Assembly: GCA_963841455.1 (NCBI GenBank)
Contig: CAWJCU010000002.1
Span: 248,001 to 312,000, forward strand
DNA length: 64,000 nucleotides
Source: JAWVFM01 sp963841455
GTDB lineage: Bacteria; Actinomycetota; Thermoleophilia; Solirubrobacterales; 70-9
Direction: 5' to 3'
A model generated the notes under the pieces. It was not told the origin of the DNA. It worked only from the letters and a program-made list of their open reading frames with translations, and ran no database searches. Both the position numbers and the translations under genes were made by a program. Positions within the stretch are counted from its first letter, which is position 1, and every line of letters starts with the position of its first letter. Below are positions 7,430-17,461 of this stretch, in pieces.

Positions 7430-8659
7430 ATGGCCCGGCACACCGACGCCCCGCGTGAGTCTGACGTCGTCGTCGTAGGCGCCGGCATCGTCGGGCTCGC
7501 GGTGGCCCGGGAGCTCGCGCATCGGCATGAGGGGGTGGCCGTGACCGTGCTGGAGCGCGAGCCCGGGATCGGCGCCCACCAAACGACGCGCTCGTCGGGC
7601 GTGATCCACGCCGGCATCTACTACCAGCCGGGCTCGCTCAAGGCACGGCTCTGCGTCGAGGGCGCGCGCGAGCTCTACGACTACTGCGAGGAGCGAGGCA
7701 TCCCGGCCGAGCAAATCGGCAAGGTCATCGTTGCGACCGCTGAGGAGGAGCTCCCCCGCCTCGACGAGCTGGAGCGCCGGGGCCGGGCCAACGAGGTCCC
7801 CGGGCTCAGCCGGATCGGCCCGCAGGAGCTGCGGGAGATCGAGCCGCACGCCGTGGGGATCGCCGCGCTCCACTCGCCCGCGACCGGAGCGGTGGACTTC
7901 GGGCGGGTCGCGGACGCGTACGCCGATGAGGTGGTGGACGCGGGCGGCGCCGTGGTGTTGGGGTGCGGGGTCTCGGCGCTTCGAGGCAACGAGAGCCGCA
8001 TCGACGTGGAGCACGGCCGCGGGACGACGAGCGCCCGGGGCGTGATCGCCTGTGCGGGTGCATGGTCGGACCGGCTCGCCGTCGCGGCCGGAGCGGATCC
8101 CGAGCCGCGGATCGTCCCCTTCCGCGGCGCCTACATGAAGCTCCACCCCGCCCGGCGCGAGCTGGTCCGCTCGAACATCTACCCGGTCCCGGACCCCGAC
8201 CTTCCGTTCCTCGGCATGCATCTGACCCGCACGATCGACGGCGAGGTCCTGCTCGGTCCGTCGGCCCTCATGGTCGGCGCTCGCGACGCCTACGAGCTGC
8301 GCCGACTGCGCGGCCGCGACCTCGCTGAGACGCTCGGGTGGCCCGGCACGTGGAGGCTGATTGCCCGGCAATGGCGGTACGGGCTGACGGAGCTGCGCGC
8401 GGCCGCGAGCCGTCGGGCGTTCGTCGCCGAGCTACAGCGGTTCGTGCCCGAGCTTCGGGCCGAGCACGTGGTGCCCGGGCCGGCCGGCATCCGGGCCCAG
8501 GCGCTGGCCCGCGACGGGCGACTGGTCGACGACTTCGCGGTGTCGCAGACCGAGCGCGCCCTCCACGTGCGAAACGCCCCGTCGCCGGCGGCGACGTCGT
8601 CGCTCGCGCTGGCGCGGCTGATCGTGGACCAGGCGGAAACCAAGCTCGATATTCGGTGA
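7430..8659 (+). CDS. lhgO: L-2-hydroxyglutarate oxidase (FAD-dependent)
   Basis: The 409-residue flavoprotein belongs to the DAO family and fits LhgO, which oxidises L-2-hydroxyglutarate to 2-oxoglutarate and passes electrons to a membrane acceptor. The FAD dinucleotide-binding motif VVVVGAGIVGLAVA is at about residues 13-26. The family-typical TTRSSGVIHAGIYY segment and the C-terminal GPAGIRAQA and RNAPSPAATSSLALA stretches are present. The ATG at 7430 gives a compact N-terminus before the FAD motif. It converges with the CapA-like gene; the 103-bp gap holds the 41-bp repeat, copy A. Confidence 0.9.
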   Translation: MARHTDAPRESDVVVVGAGIVGLAVARELAHRHEGVAVTVLEREPGIGAHQTTRSSGVIHAGIYYQPGSLKARLCVEGARELYDYCEERGIPAEQIGKVIVATAEEELPRLDELERRGRANEVPGLSRIGPQELREIEPHAVGIAALHSPATGAVDFGRVADAYADEVVDAGGAVVLGCGVSALRGNESRIDVEHGRGTTSARGVIACAGAWSDRLAVAAGADPEPRIVPFRGAYMKLHPARRELVRSNIYPVPDPDLPFLGMHLTRTIDGEVLLGPSALMVGARDAYELRRLRGRDLAETLGWPGTWRLIARQWRYGLTELRAAASRRAFVAELQRFVPELRAEHVVPGPAGIRAQALARDGRLVDDFAVSQTERALHVRNAPSPAATSSLALARLIVDQAETKLDIR

Positions 8660-8678
8660 GGAAGCCGGAATCGGCCCC

Positions 8679-8719
8679 GATGCGGTTAGCGGCCGCGATG
8701 CGGCGCTTATCCGCATCAG
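8679..8719. repeat. 41-bp inverted-repeat element, copy A
   Basis: The element starts GATGCGGTTA and ends CCGCATCAG, so its ends are complementary over GATGCGG/CCGCATC. A second copy of exactly the same length is at 59765-59805, with the ends conserved and the middle diverged. Here it lies between two convergent genes. Copy A also has an extra internal GATGCGG. It could be a terminator-like hairpin or a protein-binding site. Confidence 0.7.
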
Positions 8720-8762
8720 AAGCCCGAACGGCGGGCCCGCGTCCCAGCCAGCCTCGTCCACC

Positions 8763-9986
8763 TCACGGCAGGCGCTTCGGTATCGGCTGCACCTTCGGGC
8801 CGCGCCCCGCCAGCGCCACCGTCCGGTCGTACGACTCGCGCAGCTGCGTCGCATCCGCCTGCCCCTTCTTCAGTGCCGTGCCGACGGGCAGGACGGTGTA
8901 ATCCGGGATGCTGACCCAGGTCGGCACGTAGCTCACCCGGTTCGCCTTCACCGTGCCGTCGCGCGAGGTGAAGTCGATGAACACCAGCATCCCGTCCTGC
9001 GTGTTGGCCGGCAGCCCGGCGGCGGGGCTCTGGTTGGAGACGAGGTTGCCGTCAGAGAAGACGATCGGGACCTTGCCCGACCACACGATCTTCTGGATGT
9101 CGTGAGGGCCCTGGCCGACGACAGCAGCGACGCCGGGGATCGCAGCGACCTGCTCGCCGAGCTTCCGCTCGGCCGGCGTGAGGTCGGTCTGGTATTGGGG
9201 GAGGATCTCGCTGGCGAAGTGGAGGTTGATGATCACGGCGTCGGCCCCTGACTTCAGGTCTCGCTTCACCAGGCTCTTGATGAGCGGCAAATTCGCCATA
9301 TTCACCGACCACGGGTGCGGCGCGGGGATCCCGTTCGTGTCGGTGGTGAACGCCAGGAAGCCGAGCCTCGTGCCCTTCACGTTGATGATCACGGGCCTGC
9401 GCTGCGCCGCCGCGGAGGGGTTCGCGCCGTCGTGGATCACGCCGGCCTTGTCGAGGATCTTGTTCGACTCGTCGATGCCCTGCTGACCCTGGTCGAGCCA
9501 GTGGTTGCCCGCGATCGAGCAGGCGTCGAAGCCGCTCTGCTTCACGCCGGTCGCGAGCTCGGGCGGCGTGTTGAAGATCGGGTAGCTGGTGGGCGCCGCG
9601 GAGGTCATCGGCGTCTCGAGGTGGCAGAGCGCGAGGTCGGCCTTCTGGAGGTACGGCTTGAGCTCGGCGAACAGCGGGGCGAAGTCGTAGCCTGTGCCGC
9701 CGGCGAGCTCCTGGGCACGCGCCCACAGCGGCGAGTGGATGAGGATGCCGCCGCTCGCCTCGACCGTTAAGTGCGTGGGCTTTGTCTCGGACGGAGCCGC
9801 AGGAAGCCCAGCGAACTTGCCGCCACCGCCGATGTCGCCCGCGACGATCAGGACGAACCCGACGAGGACGATGACGAACAGCGAGACGGCCGCGAGGCGG
9901 CGCCGGCGGTAGACGGCATCGCGCTGGGCCCTTCGGCGGGCGGCTATCCGGTCGGTGCGGCGCTCGTCTTCGTTCCACCACTCCAC
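8763..9986 (-). CDS. CapA-family protein (poly-gamma-glutamate capsule synthesis-like), membrane-anchored
   Basis: The protein has a short arginine-rich cytoplasmic N-terminus, one membrane helix at about residues 31-50, and an extracytoplasmic CapA/PgsA domain of the calcineurin-like phosphoesterase type. The family motifs are visible: CHLETPMTS, SIAGNHWLDQG (the GNH metal motif), TNGIPAPHPW and VGQGPHDIQ. Family members are linked to poly-gamma-glutamate export or act as cell-surface phosphoesterases, and nothing else of a Pgs operon is here, so the role is open. The frame stays open for another 1.2 kb upstream, but that part opposes two clear genes and is not coding; the GTG at 9986 is the best start (407 residues). 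Confidence 0.85.
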   Translation of the reverse strand: MEWWNEDERRTDRIAARRRAQRDAVYRRRRLAAVSLFVIVLVGFVLIVAGDIGGGGKFAGLPAAPSETKPTHLTVEASGGILIHSPLWARAQELAGGTGYDFAPLFAELKPYLQKADLALCHLETPMTSAAPTSYPIFNTPPELATGVKQSGFDACSIAGNHWLDQGQQGIDESNKILDKAGVIHDGANPSAAAQRRPVIINVKGTRLGFLAFTTDTNGIPAPHPWSVNMANLPLIKSLVKRDLKSGADAVIINLHFASEILPQYQTDLTPAERKLGEQVAAIPGVAAVVGQGPHDIQKIVWSGKVPIVFSDGNLVSNQSPAAGLPANTQDGMLVFIDFTSRDGTVKANRVSYVPTWVSIPDYTVLPVGTALKKGQADATQLRESYDRTVALAGRGPKVQPIPKRLP

Positions 9987-10097
9987 GGGCGGGGAGATTG
10001 TCGCGCTTGGGGCGGCTATGGTCACCGGACGGACCACCGCGCGACCACCATCGAGCAGTTCACGAGCCAGGCGGCGGCGTTCTCGTCGGCCGCTGCC

Positions 10098-10805
10098 ATG
10101 AACGACGAGGCGGCGATGCGAATGCTCCTCGACGCTGCGGATCCAGAGCCCGGCGATTCCGTGCTCGACGTCGCGTGCGGGCCGGGCATCGTCGCCGCCG
10201 CCTTCGCACCCCTCTGCAGTCGCGTGTCCGGGATCGACCTGACCCCCCAGATGATCGAGCTGGGCCGCGAGCGCTGCGCCTCCGCCGGCCTCGCGAACGT
10301 CAGCTTCGACGTCGGCGACGTGAGCGCCCTGCCCTACGGCGACGACTCGTTTTCCCGTGTCGTCTGCCGCTATGCGCTTCATCACATGGCCGATCCCGCC
10401 CCCGTGGTTCAGGAGATGGCGCGGGTCTGCGGTCCTGGCGGCCGCGTCGTGGTGGCGGACATCGTCGTCGGCGAGGATGAGCTCGCCGCGGCGCGCTTCA
10501 ACGAGGTCGAGCGGACACGCGACCCCTCGCACGTGCGCTCGATGCCCCTCGACGAGCTGCTCGAGCTCATGCGCGCGGCGAGCCTGGAGGCTTCCCCGTT
10601 CGGCTCGTACAAGCTGCCGGTGGAGCTCCATGCCCTCCTCGCCCGATCGTCCGCGCCCGACGACGACGCGGTCCACGCCCACTACGACCGGGCAATAGAC
10701 GAGGGTCAATCCCTCGGGGTCGGCGAGCGCCGCGACGGCGAAGATGTCCGGTTCGAGTTCCCGATCGCGATCGTCACCGGCGACCTCCCATCCGCCCAGC
10801 GATAG
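10098..10805 (+). CDS. Class I SAM-dependent methyltransferase
   Basis: A UbiE-like methyltransferase with motif I VLDVACGPG, post-I ISGIDLTPQM-type segment (VSGIDLTPQMIELG), and the ALHHMADP region after motif II. The ATG at 10098 starts only a few residues before the fold. Conserved-looking sequence (TIEQFTSQAAAFSSA) continues in frame upstream to about 10040 without any start codon, while an ATG at 10018 lies in another frame. A single-base frameshift near 10040 that detached the true N-terminus is therefore likely, in line with other genes in this part of the window. The substrate is unknown. It is followed 12 bp later by acyl-CoA dehydrogenase. Confidence 0.82.
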   Translation: MNDEAAMRMLLDAADPEPGDSVLDVACGPGIVAAAFAPLCSRVSGIDLTPQMIELGRERCASAGLANVSFDVGDVSALPYGDDSFSRVVCRYALHHMADPAPVVQEMARVCGPGGRVVVADIVVGEDELAAARFNEVERTRDPSHVRSMPLDELLELMRAASLEASPFGSYKLPVELHALLARSSAPDDDAVHAHYDRAIDEGQSLGVGERRDGEDVRFEFPIAIVTGDLPSAQR

Positions 10806-10817
10806 GCTCGCGACGGG

Positions 10818-12575
10818 ATGGAGGCGGTCATAGCTGAGAAGCCCGAGGCGGGCAGGGCCGAGGATGCCTCGTCGTTCGCCAAATCGCTCTTCCTCGGCGA
10901 CATCCCCGACGAGATGGTCTTCCCGTGGCCGCAGCCGAAGGCCGACGAACAGGACCGCATCCGCGGCCTCATCAAGGCGGCGCACGACATCGCCGGCGGA
11001 CTCGACCACCGCAAGATCGAGGAGGAGCGCTGGATCGGCGACAAGGTGATCCGCCGGCTCGGCGAGGCGGGGCTCTGCGGCCTCTACGTCCCCGAGGAGT
11101 ACGGGGGCCAGGGCCTCTCGCAGACCGGCTACGCCCGGGTCTTCGAGACCTTCGCCCAGATCGACACGACGCTCTCGATCATCCTCGGCGTACACCAGTC
11201 CATCGGCTTCAAGGCAATCGTCATGTTCGGCAACGACGAGCAGAAGGAGCGCTTCCTGCCCGATCTGGCGTCGGGCCGGAAGCTCGCCGGCTACGCCCTG
11301 ACCGAGCCGAACGCCGGCTCGGACGCCTACAACATCGAATCGCGCGCGGTCCAGCAGCCGGATGGCTCATGGGTCCTGAACGGCGAGAAGCGCTACATCG
11401 GCAACGGGTCGAAGGGCTCGGTGTTCACGACGTTCGCCCGCTGCGAGGTCGACGGAAGGGACCGGCACATCGCGCTCATCCTCGAGAAGGGGATGAAGGG
11501 GTTCGAGGTCGGCGAGCGCTACGACACGATGGGCCTGCGCGCAAACGACCTGCGCCGCCTTCACTTCAACGACGTTCGGATCCCGCCGGAGAACGTGATC
11601 GGGGAGCCGGGCGAGGGGTTCCACATCGCCATGGAAGTGCTGAACAACGGCCGCATCGGCCTCGGCACCGGCTCAGTGGGAGGCGCGAAGAAGCTCCTCG
11701 ACCTCGCGATCGACCACGTCAAGGACCGTCGCCAGTTCGGCCAGCCGCTCGCGGACTTCGAGCTCGTCGAGGAGAAGATCGGCTGGATGGTCTCGTACCT
11801 CTTCGGGCTCGAGTCGATGGCGTACCTGACCTGCGGCCTCGTCGACTCGGGCGTCGAGGACTACTCGCTCGAGTCGGCGATGTGCAAGGTGTCGGGCACC
11901 GAGTTCCTCTGGTACGCGGCCAACCGCGCGATGCAGCTCGCGGGAGGGGCCGGCTACATGCGCGACCAGCCCTACGAGAAGGTCGTGCGCGACATCCGGA
12001 TCTTCCCGATCTTCGAGGGGGCCAACGACGTCCTTCGGGCCTTCATCGCCCTGACCGGGCTCAAGCCCGTGGGCGACCGCCTCTCGGGTCTCGGTGAGCT
12101 CGAGCTCACCGATCCGATCCGCACGATCGGAGTCCTCGCCGACTACGTCGGAGGGCGCGTCAAGCGCCGCGTGAGGCCCGACCGGATCACGATGGCCCAC
12201 GGTGAGCTGTCCGGGCACGCCGACGCGGTAGCCGACCAGGTGAACGAGCTGGCGTCGATCTCAGAGGCGCTGCTGCGCGAGCACCGCAAGGGCATCCTGA
12301 CTCAGCAGCTGCACCAGAAGCGCATCGCCGACTCCCTGGCCGACATCTACGGCCAGATCGCGGTGATCTCGCGAGTCAGCTCGATCTTCGAGGACCAGGG
12401 TGTCGAGCCCTCAGGGCAGGAGCGCTTCATCGCCGACACCTTCTGCACGCGCGCCGCGCATCGGGTCCGTGCCCGCTTCCGCCAGATCGAGCGCAACGAC
12501 GACGAGCGGATGCGAGCGATCGCGAAGCTCGCCTACAAGCGCGGCGAGTACGGGTACGCGCTGTTCCAGGACTGA
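10818..12575 (+). CDS. Acyl-CoA dehydrogenase, long (VLCAD/ACAD9-like) form
   Basis: The 585-residue flavoenzyme introduces the alpha-beta double bond in acyl-CoA at the first step of beta-oxidation. The signature YALTEPNAGSDA, the KRYIGNGSKG flavin-binding region, the catalytic-base region (DIRIFPIFEGANDVLRAF, with the Glu in FEGAND) and LAGGAGYMRD are intact. The C-terminal extension of about 180 residues, beyond the usual 380-400 residue core, is like that of VLCAD/ACAD9 and bacterial relatives that act on long chains. It is translated just after the methyltransferase and just before the VOC protein (3-bp gap). Confidence 0.94.
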   Translation: MEAVIAEKPEAGRAEDASSFAKSLFLGDIPDEMVFPWPQPKADEQDRIRGLIKAAHDIAGGLDHRKIEEERWIGDKVIRRLGEAGLCGLYVPEEYGGQGLSQTGYARVFETFAQIDTTLSIILGVHQSIGFKAIVMFGNDEQKERFLPDLASGRKLAGYALTEPNAGSDAYNIESRAVQQPDGSWVLNGEKRYIGNGSKGSVFTTFARCEVDGRDRHIALILEKGMKGFEVGERYDTMGLRANDLRRLHFNDVRIPPENVIGEPGEGFHIAMEVLNNGRIGLGTGSVGGAKKLLDLAIDHVKDRRQFGQPLADFELVEEKIGWMVSYLFGLESMAYLTCGLVDSGVEDYSLESAMCKVSGTEFLWYAANRAMQLAGGAGYMRDQPYEKVVRDIRIFPIFEGANDVLRAFIALTGLKPVGDRLSGLGELELTDPIRTIGVLADYVGGRVKRRVRPDRITMAHGELSGHADAVADQVNELASISEALLREHRKGILTQQLHQKRIADSLADIYGQIAVISRVSSIFEDQGVEPSGQERFIADTFCTRAAHRVRARFRQIERNDDERMRAIAKLAYKRGEYGYALFQD

Positions 12576-12578
12576 CGG

Positions 12579-13418
12579 GTGCCGTCGCTTCCTGACGAGA
12601 CCCGCATAGGGGCGGTGGAGCTCGTCGTTCGCGACCTCGACCGCTCGGTCGCCTTCTACGAGCGGGCGATCGGGTTCGAGGTGACAGGTCGCGAGCTCGA
12701 CGCCGAGGCGATGCTGGGCGCGGGCGGCGAGGCCCTGGTGGTCCTGCGGGGCGAGCCCGAGGCGCCGCCGCGGCCCCCGCGCACCACGGGGCTCTTCCAT
12801 TTCGCGATCCTCGTGCCCTCGCGCGTCGAGCTCGCCCGATCGCTGCGGCGCCTGGTCGATGCCGGATGGCGGCTGACCGGCGCGTCCGACCACCTCGTGA
12901 GCGAAGCGCTGTACCTAGACGATCCGGACGGCATCGGCATCGAGATCTACCGGGACCGTCCGCGCGAGGAATGGCCGCGCGACGGCGAGACGATCCGCAT
13001 GGCGACGCTTCCGCTCGACCTCGACGGCAGTGATTTCGGAGCTTCCGGGCGAGGCGGCCGATCGGGTCTGACGCCGCCACCAGGATCGGCCACGTGCACC
13101 TGAACGTCGCTGACATCCCGCGAATCGGAGCGCTTCTGGTGCGACGGCGTCGGCTTCGACGTCACCGTCCGCACCTACCCGGGCGCGCTCTTCATCTCCG
13201 CCGGCGGCTACCACCACCACGTGGGGCTCAACACATGGAACGGCCCCGGTGCGCCACCGCCGTCGCCGGGTGCGATCGGCCTCGAGCGCTTTCAGCTAAT
13301 GACCTCGAGCCCCGCCATCGAGGAGGCCGGAACGCGGCTCCGCGTCGAGCCCGAGGCTGACGGGTCGATCGTCGCGCGCGACCCGAGCGAGATCGAGGTG
13401 GAGATCGTCGGGCGCTGA
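12579..13418 (+). CDS. Two-domain VOC/glyoxalase-family protein (CatE-like), frameshifted
   Basis: The N-terminal VOC domain (residues 1-130) is intact: IGAVELVVRDLDRSVAFYERAIGF, HFAILVPS and YLDDPDGIGIEIYRDRP. The second domain is readable only by changing frame three times between about 13028 and 13135, after which ERFWCDGVGFDVTV and AGGYHHHVGLNTWNG appear in the starting frame again. That last string is typical of CatE-like glyoxalase/dioxygenase proteins. The three shifts restore the frame, and each fragment keeps perfect family sequence, so errors in the assembly are likelier than decay. Probable function: metal-dependent dioxygenase or related VOC enzyme, substrate unknown. GTG start. 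Confidence 0.75.
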
Positions 13419-13428
13419 CGGCAGGAAC

Positions 13429-15385
13429 GTGCGCCCGCAGGGGACGCTTGGGGCTCGGCTCGCGGAGCGCGACGCCGACCGGTTCGTGGGCCGCGCCTAC
13501 GAGCTCGCCGCCTGTGAGCGGCTGTTCGACCTCGAGTCCGTACTGAGCGTCCTGCTCGTCCACGGGCCGGGGGGCATCGGGAAGAGCGCGATGCTCCGCG
13601 AGGTGGCGCGCCGCGCGGAGGACCGCGGGTACACCGTCCGCTGGGTGGAGGGCCGGGACGTGCCCCCCGCGCCGGACGCGCTGTCCGAGCCGCTCGCCGA
13701 CATCGCCGGTGAGAAGCGGCCCCTCGTCATCTTCGACTCCCTCGAGCGCATCGCCTCGCTCACCGGCTACATACGGCGGGCCATCCTTCCCTCGCTTCCC
13801 GGAGGCCGCCCGCGTGATCCTCGCCGGGCGGGCCCGGCCGGAGGAAGCCTGGTTTCGCGGCGGCTGGGAGGGCGTATGCGCGGACCTCGAGCTCGCGGCG
13901 CTTCCCGAGCCCGACGGGCTCGAGCTTCTCCGCGCACGCGGAATGCCCGACCCGCAGGCGCGCCTGGTGGTCCAGTGGGCGGAGGGCTCGCCCCTGGCGC
14001 TGAGCCTGGCGGCCACGTCCGCGCACGCCGATGCCGACTGGAGCCCGAGCCGCGACCTCGAACGTCCCGAGCTGATCGAGGAGCTCGTGCGGAGGCTCAC
14101 CGACGATGACGTCGCGGGTCCGCACCTGCCCACGATCGGGGCCGCGGCGATCGCGCGCGTGACGACGCCCGAGCTGCTGCGAGACGCCGTCCCGGGCTGC
14201 GACCCGCACGCGGAGTTCGAATGGCTGGCCGCGCGGAACACCACCGAGCCGCTGGGCGAGGGCATCGCCTACCACGACCTCGTGGCTCGGACGCTTCACG
14301 CCGTGCTCCGCCGTCGCAACCCGGACCTCGAGCGCGACCTGCGCCGTCGCATCGCCGAGCACCTGTACGAGCGCGCGGTGCAAACCGGGCGGCTGATGCT
14401 GTCGATCGACCTCTCCCACCTGGTCGAGGACCCCGTCGTGAGATCCGGGTTCTCGTGGGGCGGCAGCGCCGTCTACCACCTCGAGGGGGCCCGTCCCGGC
14501 GACACGGAGGTGATCGAGCAGATGCTGTGCGGCACGCGGCGAGAGGCATTGCTCGAGGGGACGAGCCGCTTCCTCGCCGAGGCCCCGCAGCACGTCGCCG
14601 TCGTCCGTGACTCCGAGGACAACCTCCGCGGGTACACGATCACGCTCACCCCGCGAGGCGCGCCGGAGTTCGCCTCGGAGGACCCCGTGCTCGGCCCGCG
14701 CCTCGCCCACGCTCGCAAGCGCGGCATCCAGGCTGAGTCGATCGTGTGGCGCGAGGCGATCGACTTCACCCGCGACCCGGAGTCGGGGATCATGGGAATG
14801 CTCGGCATGGCCGGCGTCCTGCGGTCGGCCCGGCACAACCCCCGCTACGCGTACGTGCCGATCGATCCGAAGATGCCGGGGGCAATCGAGTTCGTCACCG
14901 CGCTCGCGGGCGAGCACCTCCCCGAGCTCGACTTCGTGAGCGGCGGGCTCGAACATCGGTGCTATCTCGTCGACTACGGGCACGGCGGCCTGCTCGCCGC
15001 CCAGCGCGACCTGATCTACCGCGAGCTCGGCCTCGAGCCGCCGGAGGTTGCCGGTGGCTCGGAGCCGAAGGGAGACGCGGTCCGAGACGCGCTCCGCAAG
15101 CTCGACCTCCCGCACGAGCTCGCGGCCAACCCGCTGGCAAGCGGGGAGGGGCTCGAGGAGAGGGCGGGCTCGGTGCGGGCGCTGCTCGAGGACGCCGCCG
15201 AGAACGCGTTCGGCCGCGCCGAGGGAGAGCGCCAGCTTCGGGCGGTGCTCGTTCGCGGCTACCTCGACCCGGCCCCGAGCCACGAGCTCGCGGCGGAGGA
15301 GCTCTCCTTGTCTCGTGCTGCGTACTTCCGCAGGCTTCGTACCGCGACGGAGCGAGTCGCCGACTACATCGCCGCAAGGGCCTAA
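13429..15385 (+). CDS. STAND/AAA-type ATPase regulator with C-terminal helix-turn-helix, frameshifted
   Basis: The protein (about 650 residues) begins with a nucleotide-binding domain: FVGRAYEL, Walker A GPGGIGKSAML (lysine about residue 52) and a Walker B-like LVIFDSLER. A single-base insertion near 13796 moves the frame; the second part continues with FPEAARVILAGRARP, the arm and winged-helix-like regions typical of STAND ATPases. A middle region of unclear fold (about 14400-15000) follows, then AAEELSLSRAAYFRRLRTATE at the end, which looks like a helix-turn-helix. I infer an ATP-dependent signal-sensing transcription regulator. The ligand is unknown. GTG start 11 bp after the VOC gene. Confidence 0.7.
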
Positions 15386-15401
15386 GCTGCGCGAGCGGCC
15401 C

Positions 15402-16235
15402 ATGGAAAGCGGCGAGCCAGCGGGTGGAACCGAGGAGGTCGAGGCGGCGCTCCGCCGCCTGATGAGCGCCGAGCGCGAGTTCGACACGACCTCGGAGGCG
15501 CTTGCGGCGCGCTCCTCACAGCCCGCCCGCTCGGTCTCCGAGCAGGCGGTCCGAACGATCGAGAGCGTCCACCGCCTCGTCATGGAGATCGAGGATGCGG
15601 CCCACGCGCGCGCGGCGGCGATCGAGCGCGAGGCGCAGGACCGAGCCGGCGCGCTGATCGCGGAAGCGGAAGCCGAGCGCGAGCGGATGTGGAGCGAGCT
15701 TCGCGAGCTCATCGGGAATGCCACATCCGAGGTCGAACGCCTTCACGGCGTGCGCGACCGCCTGCGGGAGGACATTTCCCGCGTCCTCGGCGAGTCGAGG
15801 GAGACGCTCGAGCGGCTCGCGGAGGACGCCCGCCGGGCCCGGAGCGCACCGGCCCCGGCGCCCCCGGACTTCGCCCAGGAGCCTCGCGTGGCCGAGGTCC
15901 AGGAGCCTCGCGCGGCCGAGCCCTCGGAACCTCGTGTGGAAGAGCCCGGTCAAGCGCCGGAGCGCGAGGCGGTGGCCGCCGCGCTCGTCCGCCTGGAGCT
16001 CGACGCCGGGCCGTTTCCGGCCTTCGCGGACGTGCTGGCGTTCGAGTCGGAGCTCGCGACCCGCGACGAGGTGGCGAGCGTCTACGTCAGCCGCTTCACA
16101 GGGGGCCGGGTGCGCGCGTCGGTGGGAGCGGTCGAACGCGAGTCCCTCGTGCGTGCGATCCGCGAGCTGCCCTCAGTGAGCTCCGTCGAGGAAACGGGCG
16201 GCACGTTGAGCGTGACGATAGACGGTTCGCGCTAG
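15402..16235 (+). CDS. Coiled-coil protein of unknown function
   Basis: The 277-residue protein is unrecognised. Residues 10-155 are a long charged helix rich in Glu, Arg and Ala that should form a coiled coil. A linker around residues 160-190 carries three imperfect repeats of the form EPRxxE. The last 75 residues form a small alpha/beta domain (VASVYVSRFTGGRVRASVG, then LPSVSSVEETGGTLSVTI) reminiscent of ferredoxin-like folds. DivIVA- or septum-related roles are possible for such a layout, but nothing specific is seen. The ATG at 15402 follows the regulator gene by 16 bp; the 3' end converges with the thiolase gene 3 bp away. Confidence 0.65.
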   Translation: MESGEPAGGTEEVEAALRRLMSAEREFDTTSEALAARSSQPARSVSEQAVRTIESVHRLVMEIEDAAHARAAAIEREAQDRAGALIAEAEAERERMWSELRELIGNATSEVERLHGVRDRLREDISRVLGESRETLERLAEDARRARSAPAPAPPDFAQEPRVAEVQEPRAAEPSEPRVEEPGQAPEREAVAAALVRLELDAGPFPAFADVLAFESELATRDEVASVYVSRFTGGRVRASVGAVERESLVRAIRELPSVSSVEETGGTLSVTIDGSR

Positions 16236-16238
16236 CTC

Positions 16239-17400
16239 TCAGCCCAAGCGCTCGACGACCATCGCCTCGCCCTGGCCGCCGGCGACGCACATCGTCTCGA
16301 GGCCGACCTCGTGGTCGTCGGTCTCCATGACGTTCAGGAGCGTGGTCATGATCCTCGCGCCGGTCATCCCGAAGGGGTGCCCCAGGGCGATCGCGCCGCC
16401 GTGGGTGTTGAGCTTGGAGAGCGGGATGTCGCACTCGGCCATGATCGGGATCACCTGGGCGGCGAACGCCTCGTTGAGCTCGACGGCGCCGATGTCGTCC
16501 ATCGTCATGCCGGCGCGGTCGAGGACCTTCTTGATCGCGCCGATCGGCGCGACGCCCATGTACTCGGGCTCGTTGCCGATCGTCGCCGCGGTGACGAGCT
16601 TCGCTCGCGGCGTCGAGGCCGAGCTCCTTCGCCTTGGTGTCGGACATGACGAGGACCGCGGCGGCGCCGTCGTTCAGCGGGCAGGAGTTGCCGGCGGTGA
16701 CGCCGCCGCCGCCGAAGGCCTCGGGCAGCTCGGCGAGCTTCTCGAGCGTCGAGCTCGCGCGCGGGCCGTCGTCCTTCGCGACCTCGTTGCCCTCGTGGTC
16801 GGCGACGGGGACGATCTCGCGGTCGAAGAAGCCCGACTCCTGCGAGCCGACCGCAAGCTCCTGCGAGCGCTGGGCGTACTTGTCCATGTCGGGGCGGCTC
16901 ACCTCGTACCGGTTCGCCACGTTCACCGCCGTGAGGCCCATCTCGATGTAGGCGTTGGGCGTGCCGTCGTTGCCCTGGAGCTTCGGGTTCTGGTCGGCGG
17001 CGCCGGCGGGCTCGGTGCGCTCGTTGTAGCGGCTCACCCATTCGACGCCGGCGGCGATGTAGGCGTCGCCCTCCCCAGCCTTCACGGCGTTCGCGGCGTG
17101 GCGGATGGCGTCGAGGCTCGACGCGCAGTAGCGGGAGATCGTGACGCCGTTGGTCTCCTGGCTGAGCTTCTCGGAGAGCAGGACGATGATCCGGCCGATG
17201 TTGAAGGCCTGAAGGCCCTGCGGCATGCCGCAGCCGCAGAAGACGTCCTCGACGAGCGCCGGGTCGACGTCAGGGTTCCGCTCGAGGAGCTGGTCGACCA
17301 CGTAGGCCGCGGTCTCGTCGGGGCGAAGCTGGGCGAGAGATCCCTTGAAGGCGCGCCCGATCGGGCTCCGGACGGCGTCGACGATCACGGCTTCGGGCAT
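16239..17400 (-). CDS. Acetyl-CoA acyltransferase (thiolase), frameshifted
   Basis: The thiolase catalyses the thiolytic last step of beta-oxidation or its reverse. The N-terminus AVIVDAVRSPIGRAFKGSL, the nucleophile region SRYCASSLDAI with the active cysteine, the ELNEAFAAQ region, GGAIALGHPFGMTGAR with the catalytic histidine and the C-terminal CVAGGQGEAMV with the second cysteine are all present. A one-base insertion near 16605 splits the frame; removing it gives GLDAASKLVTAATIGNEPEYMGVAPIG-like continuous family sequence. The corrected protein is about 386 residues, a normal length. It could work with the acyl-CoA dehydrogenase at 10.8-12.6 kb. Confidence 0.9.
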
Positions 17401-17461
17401 GTGGCTGGGCTCCTTCGAGTCGCGGGCGAGAGGGCGCAATGGTAGGGATAAGCTGGTTCAG

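Noticed and set aside
9987..11195. Long open minus-strand extension of the CapA-like gene
   Set aside because: The 1.2 kb stretch opposes clear methyltransferase and acyl-CoA dehydrogenase genes and its translation is low-complexity; high GC makes such open frames common.
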